Shown: in pieces, positions 46,895 through 58,245 of the stretch | Layout: each line of letters starts with the position of its first letter | Numbering within the stretch: the first letter of the stretch is position 1 | Source: Odobenus rosmarus divergens | Lineage: Eukaryota > Chordata > Mammalia > Carnivora > Odobenidae | Assembly: GCF_000321225.1 (NCBI RefSeq) | Contig: NW_004450566.1 | Coordinates: 1,390,292-1,454,291, forward strand | Direction of reading: 5' to 3' | Length of the DNA stretch: 64,000 bases | The notes under the pieces: model-generated | The model's input: the letters and a program-made list of their open reading frames with translations, nothing else | What the model was told of the DNA's origin: nothing | Database searches by the model: none | Position numbers and translations under genes: made by a program

Positions 46895-49800
46895 AAAAAA
46901 AATAAATTCATATCTTTCAATAATCACTCTCAATGTGAACGGCCTAAATCAAAAAAAAAAATGGCACAGGGTTGCAGATTGGATAAAAAGACAGGACCCA
47001 TCCATATGCTGCCTACAAGAGACTCATTTTGAACCTAAAGATACATCCAGACTGAAAGTGAAGGAAAAAAAATCCATCTTCCATGCCAACGGACCTCAAA
47101 AGAAAGCTGGAATAGCAATTCAAAAAAAAGACAAATTAGATTTTAAGCTAAAGACTGTAGTTAGAGACACAGAAGGACACTATATCATTCTTAAATGGTC
47201 TATCCAACAAGAAGATCTAACAATTGTAAATAGCTATGCCCCCAACAAGGGAGGAGGCATCTACATAAGCCAATTGTGAACCAAAATAAAGAGTCATATT
47301 GTTAACAATACGTTAATTGTAGGAGACCTCAATACTCCACTCTCAGCAATAGACAGATCATCTAAGCAGAAAATCAACAAAGAAACAAGAGCTTTGAATG
47401 AAACACAAAAAAAGATGGACCTCATAGATACATACAGAACATTCCACCCTAAAACAGAATACTCATTCTTCTCGAGTGCACATGAAACTTTCTGCAGAAT
47501 AGATCACATGCTGGGTCCCAAATCAGGTCTCAACCGATAACAAAAGATTGAGATTATTCCCTGCATATTCTCAGACCATAATGCTTTAAAACGAACTCAG
47601 TCACAAGAAAACATTTGAAAGAAATTCAAACACTTGGAAGCTAAAGACCGCTCTGCTCAAGAATGTTTGGGTCAACCAAGAAATCAAAGAAAAAAAAAAA
47701 CAATTCATGGAAACCAATGAGAATGAAAACACATCGGTCCAAAACCTAAAAAAAACTGCAAAGGCAGTCCTAAGGGGGAAATACATAGCCATCCAAGCCT
47801 CATTCAAAAAAATANNNNNNNNNNNNNNNNNNNNNNNNNNNNNNNNNNNNNNNNNNNNNNNNNNGGGAAATACATAGCCATCCAAGCCTCATTCAAAAAA
47901 ATAGAAAAATCCCGAATTCACCAACTAACTTTACACCTTAAAGAACTAGAGAAAAAGCAACAAATGATGCCTAAGCCATGCATTAGAAGAGAAATAATTG
48001 AGATTAGAGCAGAGATCAATGAATTAGAAACCAGAAACACAGTAGATCAGATCAACAAAACTAGAAGCTGGTTCTTTGAAAGAATTAATAAGATCGATAA
48101 ATCACTGGCCAGACTTATCCAAAAGAAAAGAGAAAGGACTGAAATTAATAAAATTATGAATGAATGGGGGGAGATCACGACTAACACCAAGGAAATAGAA
48201 ACAATTATTAGAAATTATTACCAACAACTATATGCTAATAAATTAAGCAACCTGGAAGAAATTGATGCCTTCCTGGAAACCTATAAACTGCCAAGACTGA
48301 AACAGGCCAATAACATGAATAGGCCAATAACCAGTAACGAGATTGAAGCAGTGATCAAAAACCTTCCAAAAAACAAGAGTCCAGGGCCTGATGGATTCCC
48401 TGGGGAATTCTACCAAACATTCAAGGGAGAAATAATACCTATTCTCCTGAAGCTGTTTCAGAAAATAGAAACAGAGGGAAAGCTTCCGGACTCATTCTAT
48501 GAGGCCTGCATTACCTTAATCCCCAAACCAGGCAAAGACCCCGTCCAAAAGGAGAATTTCAGATTGATATCCCTGAAGAATATGGATTCCAAAATTCTCA
48601 ACAAAATCCTAGCTAATAGGATCCAAAAATACATTAAAAGGATCATCCACTACGACCAAGTGGGATTTATCACCAGGATGCAAGGGTGGTTCAACATTTG
48701 CAAATCAATCAGTGTGATAGAACACATTAATAAGAGGAGAGAGAAGAACCATATGGTCCTCTCAATTGATGCAGAAAAAGCATTTGACAAAATACAGCAT
48801 CCTTTCCTGATTCAAACTCTTCAGAGTGTAGGGATAGAGGGAACATTCCTCAAGTTCATAAAATCCATCTATGAAAAACCCACAGCGAATATCATCCTCA
48901 ATAGGGAAAAGATGAGAGCATTTCCTGTAAGATCAGGAGCATGTCAAGGATGCCCACTCTCACCACTATTGTTCAACATAGCACTAGAAGCCCTAGCCTC
49001 AGCAATCAGACAACAAAAAGAAATAAAAGGTATTCAAATTGGCTGAAGAAGTCAAACTCTCTCTCTTTGCAGATGACATGATACTTTATGTGGAAAACCC
49101 AAAAGATTCCACCCCCAAATTACTAGAACTCATACAGCAATTCAGTAACGTGGCAGGATACAAAATCAATGCACAGAAATCAGTTGCTTTCTTATACACT
49201 AACAATGCAACTGTAGAAAGAGAAATTAGAGAATCGATTCCATTTACAATGCACCAAAACCCATAAGATACCTCGGAATAAACCTAACCAAAGAGGTAAA
49301 GGATCTATACTCTAGAAACTATAGAACACTTATGAAAGAAATTGAGGAAGACACAAAGAGACAGAAAAACATTCTATGCTCACAAATTGGATGAATAAAT
49401 ATTGTGAAAATGTCTATGCTGCCCAGAGCAATCTACACATTCAATGCAATCCCTATCAAAATACCATTGACATTTTTCACAGAGCTGGAACAAACAATCC
49501 AAAAATTTGTATGAAATCAGAAAAGACCCCGAATCACCAAGGAAATGTTGAAAAAGAAAAACAAAGCTGGGGGCATCACGTTGCCCGATTTCAAGCTATA
49601 CTACAAAGCAGTGATCACCAAGACAGCATGGTAACTGGCACAAAAACAGACATATAGACCAATGGAACAGAACAGAGAGCCCAGATATGGACCCTCAACT
49701 CTATGGTCAACTAATCTTCGACAAAGTAGGAAAAAATATGCAATGGAAAAAAGACAGTCTCTTCAATAAATGGGGCTGGGAAAATTGGACAGCTATATAC

Positions 49801-50720
49801 AGAAGAATGAAACTCGATCATTCTCTAACACCATAAACTCAAGATGGTTGAACGACCTCAATGTGAGACAGGAATCCATCAAAATCCTAGAGGAGAACAT
49901 AGGCAGTAACCTCTTCGACATCAGCCACAGCAACTTCTTTCAAGATATGTCTCCAAAAAAATGAACTTTTGGGACTTCATCAAGATAAAAAGCTTCTGCA
50001 AAGCAAGGAAACAGTCAACAAAACAAAGAGGCAACCCACAGAATGGGAGAAGATATTTGCAAATGACACTACAGACAAAGGGCGGATATCCAAGATCTAT
50101 AAAGAACTTCTCAAACTGAAAACCCAAATAACAAATAATCAAGTCAAATAATGGGCAGAAGACATGAACAGACACTTCTCAAAAGACAACATACAAATGG
50201 CTAACAGACACATGAGGATATGTTCATCATCATTAGCCATCAGGAAAATTCAAATCAATACCACATTGAGATACCACCTTATACCAGTTAGAATGGCAAA
50301 AATTGACAAGGCAAGAAGCAACAAATGTTGGAGAGGTTATGGAGAAAGGGGAACGCTCTTACACTGTTGGTGGGAATGCAAGTTGGTACAGCCACTTTGG
50401 AAAACAGTGTGGAATTTCCTCAAAAAATTAAAAATAGAGCTACCCTATGACCCAGCATTTGACCTATTAGGTATTAACCCCAAAGGCACAGATGTAGTGG
50501 AAAGAAGGGCCATGTGCATCCAATGTTCATAGCAGCAATGTCTGCAATAGCCAAACTGTGGAAAGAGCTGAGATGCCCTTCAACAGATGAATGGATAAGA
50601 AGATGAGGTCCATATATACCAAGGAATATTACTTAGTCATCAAAAAGGATGAATACCCAACTTTTACATCCACATGGATGGGACTGGAGGAGATTATGCT
50701 AAGTGAAATAAGTCAAGCAG
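46895..50720 (+). pseudogene. L1 ORF2 (endonuclease and reverse transcriptase), broken
   Basis: ORF2p nicks target DNA and reverse-transcribes L1 and SINE RNA. Endonuclease signatures appear in order: LNVNGLN, QETHF, NSYAPN, VGDLNTPL, RIDHMLG and SDHNAL, at about 46930-47585, in more than one frame. The N gap follows. A clean 360-codon frame (47964-49046) holds the reverse transcriptase with [29 protein letters not shown] and [11 protein letters not shown] frameshift near 49040 moves the catalytic FADDMILY block to the next frame (49039-49266). C-terminal pieces follow to about 50720, with [21 protein letters not shown] near 50310-50370 corresponding to the Cys-rich end. The start codon region is under a lattice mark (46894-46900). 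Confidence 0.92.
47815..47864. other. Assembly gap, exactly 50 N, with duplicated flanks
   Basis: Fifty N separate two copies of the same 39 bases (47776-47814 and 47865-47903), so the two contigs overlap and were joined without merging. The gap lies in ORF2 of the 45-51 kb L1, between endonuclease and reverse transcriptase domains. The A-lattice stops here, which ties it to the left contig. Confidence 0.95.
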
Positions 50721-50734
50721 AGAAAGTCAATTAT

Positions 50735-51049
50735 CATATGGTTTCACTTATTTGTGGAACATAAGGAATAACATGGAGGACATTAGGAGAAGGAAGGGAA
50801 AAAGGAAGGGGAGGGAATCGGAGGGAGAGACGAACCATAAGAGACTATGGACTCTGAGAAACAAACTGAGGGTTTTAGAGGGGAAGGGGGTGGGGCGATG
50901 GGTTAGCCCGGTGATGGGTATTAAGAAGGGCACGTACTGCATGGAGCACTGGGTGTTATATGAAAAGAATGAATCATGGATCACTACATCAAAAACTAAT
51001 GATGTATTCTATGGTGACTAACATCACATAATAAAATAAAAGTAAAAAA
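50735..51049 (+). other. L1 3' UTR and poly-A end
   Basis: Purine-rich 3' UTR (GAAACAAACTGAGGGTTTTA near 50858; GTGTTATATGAAAAGAATGA near 50952) ending in ACATAATAAAATAAAAGT and As. Same block as the truncated copies at 5312, 9322 and 40401. AATAAAA near the end is the probable polyadenylation signal. Confidence 0.9.
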
Positions 51050-51061
51050 AAGATTTCTTTC

Positions 51062-51921
51062 TAAAAAATTAGGTGGAGAATTTAGCATCTTTACTCAATT
51101 TTTTTGAGTAAATTGACTCAATTTACTCACATTACTCAAATTCACTCCATTGACAATTTAATTACATAAAGTTTGTAAGAATTTATTATTAGAGGACTCA
51201 AACACACATGATCACATTATCATTCTTATACAGGTTTTAATTTATCTTAGAGGCAACAATAGCCTCACTTTTGGGGGAAAATTCTAGGTGTTTATCACTG
51301 ATCACTATCTCTTGCAAATTCTCTAAAAAAACTGTAAAATTCTCCTCAATAGGCCGAAACACCTGGAAATTTATCATGCCTTTTCCTTTGCCTTCTGACA
51401 ATGTTCATTTTCCTGTTTACTAGGTTGTTGGTTGTTCTCGCAACTTGCTGCATAAATGTCTCCCAGGAAATTCTTTTCATCATTTTCCTAGGAATTCCTT
51501 TTGCTTCTCTTGAATTTAAATCCCCTGTCTCTACAATCCCATGTCTTTTTTCATAGTGAACTTCCTTGTTTCACTGGAAACTCTGCAAAGTGTCCATGCT
51601 GAAGGAATTGGAGAAAATTTCTCAGAGGAAATAAAAATTGAATTGGATTTGAAGAAGGTGTAAAAAATTTTCCAGAAAACACTCTTCCATCGGAGAAAAT
51701 AGCATGTATAATGACTCAAGTATTAAAGAATTTGTAGGTGGATCAGTGAGAAAGTCAATAGGGTTACTAAGTATAAGGATTTGGTGAAGTATAAGTTGAT
51801 GTGTGTGGCCAAATTTTGAAGAATAATATGTGACATGCTAAAGATTTTGAAACATCTTCTTAAAGATAATAGTGATATGAAGAAGTTTTTAAAAGAAGAG
51901 CCATGATTATATAATAAATCC
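51062..51921. other. Unique-looking non-coding DNA
   Basis: No lattice here. TTACTCAATTTTTTTGAGTAAATTGACTCAATTTACTC around 51090-51135 forms small fold-backs; nothing else recognised. Confidence 0.5.
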
Positions 51922-52122
51922 TTTTTTTTAAAAAAGATTTTATTTATTTATTTGACAGAGGGAGACACAGCAAGAGAGAGAGAACACAAGTGGGGGGAGA
52001 GGGGGAGGGAGACGCAGGCTTCCCGCTGAGCAGGGAGCCTGATGCAGGGCTTGATCCCAGGACCCTGGGACCATGACCTGAGCCTAAGGCAGACGCTTAA
52101 TGACTGAGCCACCCAGGCGCCC
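51922..52122 (-). mobile_element. Can-SINE, antisense
   Basis: Full copy ending CCACCCAGGCGCCC, flanked by ATAATAAATCC and ATAATAAAACC as target duplication. Confidence 0.94.
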
Positions 52123-54599
52123 ATAATAAAACCTTTCTAATAAGGGGAATTCTGGGAGTATTTGGGAGCAGAGTGGAAGCAGGTGTGGACAGGAACAGCA
52201 ATTAGGAGACTATTGAATCAGTCTCACTGAGAGATGATAAAGCAATTTTAAGTAAATATGGACTCCAGAAGGTCAATTAGTTTTGAGAGAATTTTAGAGT
52301 TAGAATTGAAAGGATATGCCAGTTCATGAAAGGTTTGGGGGAAAAGGTGTCTTTAGAGGGAGACTGCTGGTCTGGTAAAGATTATATGAGGAGGAATAGA
52401 CTAACGATGGAAAAGAAGAAAATAGTTTAATATGTACATTTTAAGACCATGACAAAGCATTGAGGTGGATATACCTGGTACCCAAATGAAATATGAAAAG
52501 ACTGTTATTATCATTATTGTGTTGTGACCATATAGGATTATGAGATTAGTTGGTTGGATTTATCAGCTGATTGGTTGGAGAATTTATCAGCATCACCTAG
52601 AGAATATTTTCCAAAATAACCCCCCTTTTCCTTTTCTGGAGATTCTGATATATTTTCTCCTAGGTGAAATAAGGAATTTTATTCTTATGATTTAGCTTCT
52701 AACTCTCTTTTTAGTAGGAGAAAATAATCTTGGATATGTGTTGTTTTGTAATGACCTTTAGATTTTGTTTCTGATCTTTGTATATTTGTTGTTCTCTTGG
52801 AATAGACATAGAAGCAGTTGTTCCAGAAAAGGGATATGCTCTTTAAATTCAAATTTCAATTTTTTTTTCAGGCCAAAATTATCACTCTATAACTCGAATG
52901 ATAGATTATCTATATGAAATGGATTTGACCTGACTAAAGCCATTAAAGATATTTTTGAAGAAAAAATAAGCTTGATTCTTTTCATTTATCTAAACCTAAA
53001 ACCTCCATTTAGATTTTAAATTGCTCTCAATTACTTGCTAATGTATTCTTGCAGTTAAATTATATATACTTACATTGTCATATTCTGAGTATTGCTAAGT
53101 TTTGATAAGTCACACTGACATAGGCAAATATTAACCTTATTTTATTTGTAGAAGATGGAAACCTAGATTTCAAATGAATTTTTCAAGTGAGTAAATGACA
53201 GTTTGGAATAAAACTTTAAATTTTAACATCTGCCTTATCATCTGGAAAATACCTTTGTGAGCGAATAGCATTTTCCCCCAAACACCTAAAATCTGCCTGT
53301 ATTTTCCTAGGCCTCACACACAGATTGTGAACTGAATGAAAGCAATCTTTTTTACTAGCTATGTTTTTCTAGGGTGTTGTCTTATTTGAGTAGTTTTCAG
53401 GGTTAACCATTTAACCATGTCACCTTTCTTGGAAGCATTTCTGTAAAAGTTTCCACAATACAAAAAGTGACAGCATGAATTGACTTGATTTGGTGAGAAG
53501 GAAATGAGCCAAGGGTGTTCTCATGGAGAGTTCCGTAAAGTTGTTTTAATTCTTCTGCTCATATCACAAAACAAACCAGAGCAAAATACCATCTGATTTC
53601 TCAAGGTTAGTGTCTTCTAGAAACTATATTAGGATCTTCTCATTGACTGGCTTTACAGCTTTTATGTTTGAACATAATTATTCCTTTCAAAAAAGAATGT
53701 ATTTACTGATCATTGTCAAAATGCAATTATGTTATTCCTGTGGCTTATTCAATATTTTAACAAATATTTACCGAGCAGTTACTCTGTGCTGGGTAAGTCA
53801 TTATTTTGTTAGAGTACATAAAAGTACCTGTTGCTTTGGTAATTTAGGAGGATCAAACTACTTGCTTTCAAGATGTCTGTAAGACTTTATCTTTCTGATA
53901 AGGGCATGATGGAATTGCTGACTACATAATAATTATTTCTATTTTTAGTTTCTAGGTTGAATGATATAGAAATCTGGAGCATACAAAATCAAACTTTTAT
54001 ATATGTAATGTATGAAATTTATATGTAATATACATTGTATTTTATATATATAAATCATGCATATATTACTTAGTATCTGGTATTTGCCTTGGTGAAGCCT
54101 ATAATTATTAAATAATAAATTGCCAGATTATTTCTAACTTAATCCCAGTTTATTTTATATACATAATGTATTATTCTAGTCATACTATTTGTCCCCATTT
54201 TCCCCTTCCCTTTCAATAAGAGAACACTATAAAAACTGTTTCAATGAGGAAAAGTCATTTCTTCTCTGAGCATTCTTGCTTGTAATGCCTTCATCAAGAG
54301 TATTTGCTTTGCAAATATCCCTTTGCTAGAAATCAGTTATGACAATATAAGTGATAATAATAACTGTTGTGATTTATTAAATACTTAATATATGCTGGGC
54401 ACCATGTAAAAACTGCCTATATCATCTCAAACAAATAAGCAAAAGCCCAGGGTGACTCCATTATTTTTAGGTACATCATCTTTTGACCCTTATTTTCTCT
54501 TGGCAATCAGTTGTTGGTTATTGTTTAACATTGTATTTCAAGGCTTTTTAAGATTTTTTCCTTTTGTTCTGTGTTAAGTGGGAAATTAAAGACAAACAA
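52123..54599. other. Unique-looking non-coding DNA
   Basis: About 2.5 kb of AT-rich DNA with an AT tract at 53995-54065. The 90-residue frame at 53610-53882 has no motif. Confidence 0.5.
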
Positions 54600-54920
54600 A
54601 CAAAATTCCTTAATAGTATCCTTTATTATTCCTTAGATGAGAATCACATGCAAGTCCACAGAGCATCTTTATATATACAAATCAATTTAATGTTTTCCTC
54701 CTCTATAATGTAACAGTGGGTCAGACAGTGATGGTTCCTCTTCTCACTTGGCCATGCAGTGACTGTACTACTGATGTGCCTTCCTCTTCTCACTCTTGCT
54801 CTTTTGAGAGGCTTGGCTAGTTTCAGGGGCACTGTTATTGGATTCAGCATTGCATCTAGACTTGGGGGTCCTTTCTTCATTCCTGGTTTGAAAAGGGATG
54901 TTTGAATGGCTTTGTCTCTC
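54600..54920 (-). other. Candidate terminal coding exon with poly-A signal (no gene recognised)
   Basis: On the minus strand a strong acceptor (pyrimidine tract TGTTTCTTTTTT, then CACATAATTAG ending at 54921) is followed at 54920 by an open frame of 50 codons to TAG at 54768-54770. It reads as a charged, Ser-rich tail (NEERTPKSRCNAES, then ETSQASQKSKSEKRKAHQ), typical of disordered nuclear-protein C-termini. AATAAA on the minus strand lies at 54622-54627, about 140 nt after the stop, giving a short 3' UTR. A second frame in the same stretch is open further, to about 54644. No lattice marks occur here. No matching upstream exon was found, so a pseudogene fragment, a non-coding RNA exon or chance remain possible. 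Confidence 0.35.
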
Positions 54921-54924
54921 CTAA

Positions 54925-55662
54925 TTATGTGAAAAAAGAAACAGGGCTAACAGTTCTATGAAAACCTTAATCTGTGTTTGAATTAATGTCATAATAAATG
55001 CATGTAACCAAGACCAGTATTGACATTACCTTCTAGTTTTGCGGCCTAATAAAAATTTTAATCTTTCTCAGAAAATATGGAATTGCCATGTCAATAAATC
55101 TTGTCAGATTCCTAAACAAGAAGTCAATATTTATTAAATAGACACAAGAATGGAACTTAGTCTTCTGTATGTTCACTATAAAACCTAATATACTGATAGT
55201 ACTCAGCCGATATAAATGTTATTCATTAAATGTTCTTAACTAGGCAAAACAGATTATCTAGGAACATTAATAATTACTAAATATGACTGGAATTCATTTC
55301 AGTTTATAGTGGAATTCTATATCCTCCAAGGAACTTTCTATCAGTATCTACATTGTACAAAAATTCAATATTTTCCAATAGTTTTCCTTCAATAAAATGA
55401 GTTGTAGTCTTCTCTGGATGATGTAAACTAAGGATGACCCACCCCATTCACAGTTAATCCTGTGTTTGTGTGTATGTGTGTGTGTGTTTGACAAGATATT
55501 TAAATTGAAGAAATTAAAATGAAAGTTTCAATTAAGTATCAAGATAAAATAGATATGGAAGGAAGTGAGATGAAATAATTTGTGAGTGAATGGAGGAGAA
55601 AGAATGGATTTTTTAATAGATAGCTGATGCCTTGTTTAAAGTCCCTGGAGAATGAGATGAAT
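54925..55662. other. Unique-looking non-coding DNA with a GT tract
   Basis: A GT-rich microsatellite lies at about 55461-55489. Otherwise nothing recognised. Confidence 0.5.
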
Positions 55663-55680
55663 TCTAACTCCTAACTTTTA

Positions 55681-55885
55681 TTTTTTATTTTTTTAAGGTT
55701 TTATTTATTTATTTGACAGAGAGAGACACAGTGAGAGAGGGAGTGTTGGCGGGGGGAGTGAGAGAGGGAGAAGCAGGCTTCCCGCTGAGCTGAGCTGCTA
55801 GCCTGATGTGGGGCTCCATCCCGGGACCCTGGGATCATGACCTGAGCTGAAGGCAGACACAACGACTGAGCCACCCAGGCACCCC
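55681..55885 (-). mobile_element. Can-SINE, antisense, young-looking
   Basis: Full copy ending CCACCCAGGCACCCC with a perfect 18-bp target duplication (55663-55680 and 55886-55903). A GCTGA triplication (GAGCTGAGCTGCTAGC) distinguishes it. Confidence 0.96.
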
Positions 55886-55903
55886 TCTAACTCCTAACTT
55901 TTA

Positions 55904-57464
55904 GAAGAGTATCTTTCCAAAAGCGTAAATGGTGAGCTGAAGATGTCTCTCTGATAACCAGTGTGCTGGGGTTTGACTCTGCTGGAAACCTGAAAAGATG
56001 AGGTTGGGATGACAAACTGCTTTGAGAGTTAAGCCTGGAGAATGCTGCTTGTTGGGATCAGCCCCTACTTTGAGAGTTTGTCCAGTCAAGACGTACAGGA
56101 ATGCTCCTATAGAGCTGACATGGGTCTTGCAGGAGAGCAGGTATACAGTCATCTGGGTTCTTATCCAGGTCTCCTGGAGTGGTAGAAGGACTCCTGTGGC
56201 CAGAAAAAGCTGGGATGTGACTGTGTAGAGACTGAGGAAGGAGTAGTACGTGACCACCTGGCATAGAGGTGCATCTGCCTGGTTGCAGGTTACATAAGAA
56301 AGAGGGGTCCTGCAAGACACTTCAGGCAAGCTTCTGAAAGCACCACATGACACAGAAAGGTTAATGTCCTCCAGCTTTGGGGAGTGCAAAGCCAGTCTAA
56401 GGTGGTATTAGTTCTTCCTTCCACTTGCTACCAGAGAGGGATTGCAAAAAGTATTGTCCAGCTGGGAATGTAGACTGGGGAAAAAAAAAAAAAGGAAAGG
56501 ACCATCCCCTTCTGTACTTCTGGCTCTGAAACAGAACTGAGCCAGGGAAGGGGAGATCTTGATTAAAACCTTGAACTTTCTATTTACTGAATTGAGACCC
56601 ACTGAGATTATTTGCAACTGCAGAACTGTCCATTGCATAAGAATGAGCTGAAGACTCCAAGGGTCTGCTATAGTTTCATCTGGGGACAGGCAATATTTCT
56701 TCCACTGAATACATTTCGAAAGGGAAGAAAAAGGAATAGCTAAAGCAAGCCTGGCAAAATCCTGATAACCACTGAATATGGGTGGTGAGTATATGGGTGT
56801 TCATTATATTCTCTCTCTGCTTTATATGTGTTTGAAAATTTTAAGAAAATATTTTTAAAAGTAAAGGAACAATAGAAAAAAAGATAGACTACATTTTTAT
56901 TACCACTTGTGCTTTTTTAATACATGGGTATAATTACATGTGTATATATTTTTGTGCTTATTTAAAACCAATTTTTAAGTTAAACTTGAAATAGAATCAA
57001 ATTAACTTTCTGCTAGGCTTTTGCTATAGAATGTCAAAAAATGAGAAGTGAGAGTTATATTTTTATTAGAATCATCAGGCTTTGTTTTACCAAAATTTTG
57101 GTTGGACACTATTTTTTTTTTACACTCTATGAACCATTGCCAGTATACATAATTAATTCACAAACATGTTGAGAATCTATTTTTGAAAGATACTTAGTTG
57201 TTTTTATTGCAAAACAAACTTTGAATAAGGTATGGATTTGGAGAAGCAGAATGTGATAAACAAAATGGGTTGGTAACATAGAAGGAAAGACTAATCCAGA
57301 ATGGGTTATCCTTCTTAGGAAAGGTGGCATTTTAGTTTCACCGCGGAAGATGGTTGGGTTCTCCAAAGGCTTAAATGGGCTAGAGTATAGGGCATTACAG
57401 ATAAAAGAGATAAAAGGCATAAGATAAAAACAGTCAGGCACATTATACAAATGAAAGCACTGTA
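55904..57464. other. Unique-looking DNA with a long unassigned minus-strand frame
   Basis: The minus-strand frame at 55901-56389 (162 codons) is the longest non-L1 frame in the window. It is Leu/Ser/Thr-rich with no recognisable domain, overlaps another frame at 56058-56315, and has no promoter or splice support. The stretch is GC-richer than its surroundings and may be an old repeat. Not called as a gene. Confidence 0.4.
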
Positions 57465-57480
57465 CAAAAATGCTGAGATA

Positions 57481-57672
57481 GGGGCACCTGGGTGGCTCAG
57501 TCGGTTAAGCGGCTGCCTTCGGCTCAGGTCATGACCCCAGGGTCCTGGGTTCGAGCCCTGCGTCGGGCTCCCTGCTCTGCAGGGAGCCTGCTTCTCCCTC
57601 TCCCTCTGCCTGCTTCTCTGCCTACTTGTGCTCTCTATCTCTCTGTCAAATAAATAAATAAAATCTTAAAAA
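57481..57672 (+). mobile_element. Can-SINE, sense, young and nearly consensus
   Basis: GGGGCACCTGGGTGGCTCAG head with intact A-box-like (TGGCTCAGTCGGTTAAGC) and B-box-like (GGTTCGAGCCC) promoter elements of its tRNA ancestor, then a CT-rich region and AATAAATAAATAAAATCTTA. A perfect 15-bp target duplication (57466-57480 and 57673-57687) flanks it. The least diverged copy in the window. Confidence 0.97.
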
Positions 57673-57885
57673 AAAAATGCTGAGATAGAAATAGGCAAAG
57701 ATGGGTTTGGGAAATTATCTACCTGGCCTGATTGGAGTTCAGAGATTTAGTGAGAGGAATATGGCTGGAAACTTAAGTTGGAGTAAATTTCCGTGGGATT
57801 TTATGCCTTGATACAAAATTTAGACTTTTGTTTTAAAGATACTGAGGAACATAGAAGTTGATTTGAACATGGGAATAATATTGTC

Positions 57886-58245
57886 CAAGTCTGTTTGGTT
57901 GCCATAGCAGAATAGCTTAGACTGGATGGCTTTTAAACAACAGAAATTTCTCTCTCACAGTTCTGGAGGCTGGAAGTCCAAGATCTGGGTGCCAGCAGAT
58001 TTGGTGTCTGGTGAGAACCCCCTTGCTGTTTCATAGCTGGCCACCTTCTTACTGTGTCCTCAAATGGTGGCAGGGACCATGGAGCTGTCTGGGCCTACAT
58101 TATAAGAGCACCAGTTCCATTGATGAGGGTTACACCCTCCTGACCTAATCCTCCTCAAAGGCCCTACCTCTAAATACCATCACACTGGGGATTAGGTTTT
58201 AACATATGAATTTGGGGAGGAGGACATAATCAGTCAGTAGCAGAT
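57886..58245 (-). mobile_element. MLT1-like LTR (ERVL-MaLR), antisense, solo
   Basis: Plus strand reads GTTGCCATAGCAGAATAGCT, TTCTGGAGGCTGGAAGTCCA and AACATATGAATTTGGGGAGG, the complement of an MLT1-type LTR. No internal sequence, no coding capacity. Confidence 0.85.

Larger units (their letters stand above)
9673..47812 (+). other. 57-bp lattice of 7-A overwrites (probable artefact)
   Basis: Runs of at least seven A begin at positions with remainder 40 modulo 57: 9673, 9730, 10015, 10072, 10186, 15259, 22441, 22498, 22555, 22612, 22669, 22726, 25063, 29110, 34126, 38116, 45241, 46324, 47692, 47749 and 47806. Of the first 239 slots (k=0-238) 127 carry the run and the rest keep ordinary sequence. 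Where a run is longer than seven, the extra As are explained by neighbouring native As. Copies of the same repeat show that seven bases are replaced with no change in length. No such phase is seen before 9673 or after the gap at 47815. This cannot be inherited DNA structure, because it ignores transposon boundaries and ages. N-to-A conversion of masked bases, consensus software error or a deliberate watermark are the possible causes; I cannot choose between them. Confidence 0.97.
45065..51049 (+). mobile_element. Near full-length L1 LINE with 12-bp target duplication
   Basis: Begins with the carnivore L1 5' UTR (GGAAAAGATGGCGAAGGAGT), then ORF1, ORF2, a 3' UTR and an A-rich end at about 51022-51051. 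AAGATTTCTTTC occurs at 45053-45064 and 51050-51061, so the ends are certain. It reads about 6 kb including the 50-N gap and 39 duplicated bases. The left part is damaged by lattice overwrites; the right part (after 47865) is clean but has its own frameshifts, so the element is inactive on either view. The minus-strand frames over 45100-45915 are shadows of the GC-rich 5' UTR. Confidence 0.95.

Noticed and set aside
9673..47812. The 7-A/50-bp pattern as a CRISPR-like array
   Set aside because: The repeat is only a homopolymer, it overwrites identifiable SINE and L1 bases, half the slots are empty, and the host is a mammal.
9673..47812. A-tract phasing for nucleosomes or DNA bending
   Set aside because: Natural phasing drifts and does not keep an exact 57-bp register through transposons inserted at different times, nor stop at an assembly gap.
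55901..56389. 162-codon minus-strand frame as a gene
   Set aside because: No domain, no initiation or splice context, overlapping frames on both strands; likely chance or an old repeat.
57481..57560. tRNA gene at the SINE head
   Set aside because: A- and B-box-like motifs come from the tRNA ancestor of Can-SINEs; the body, tail and target duplication show a SINE.
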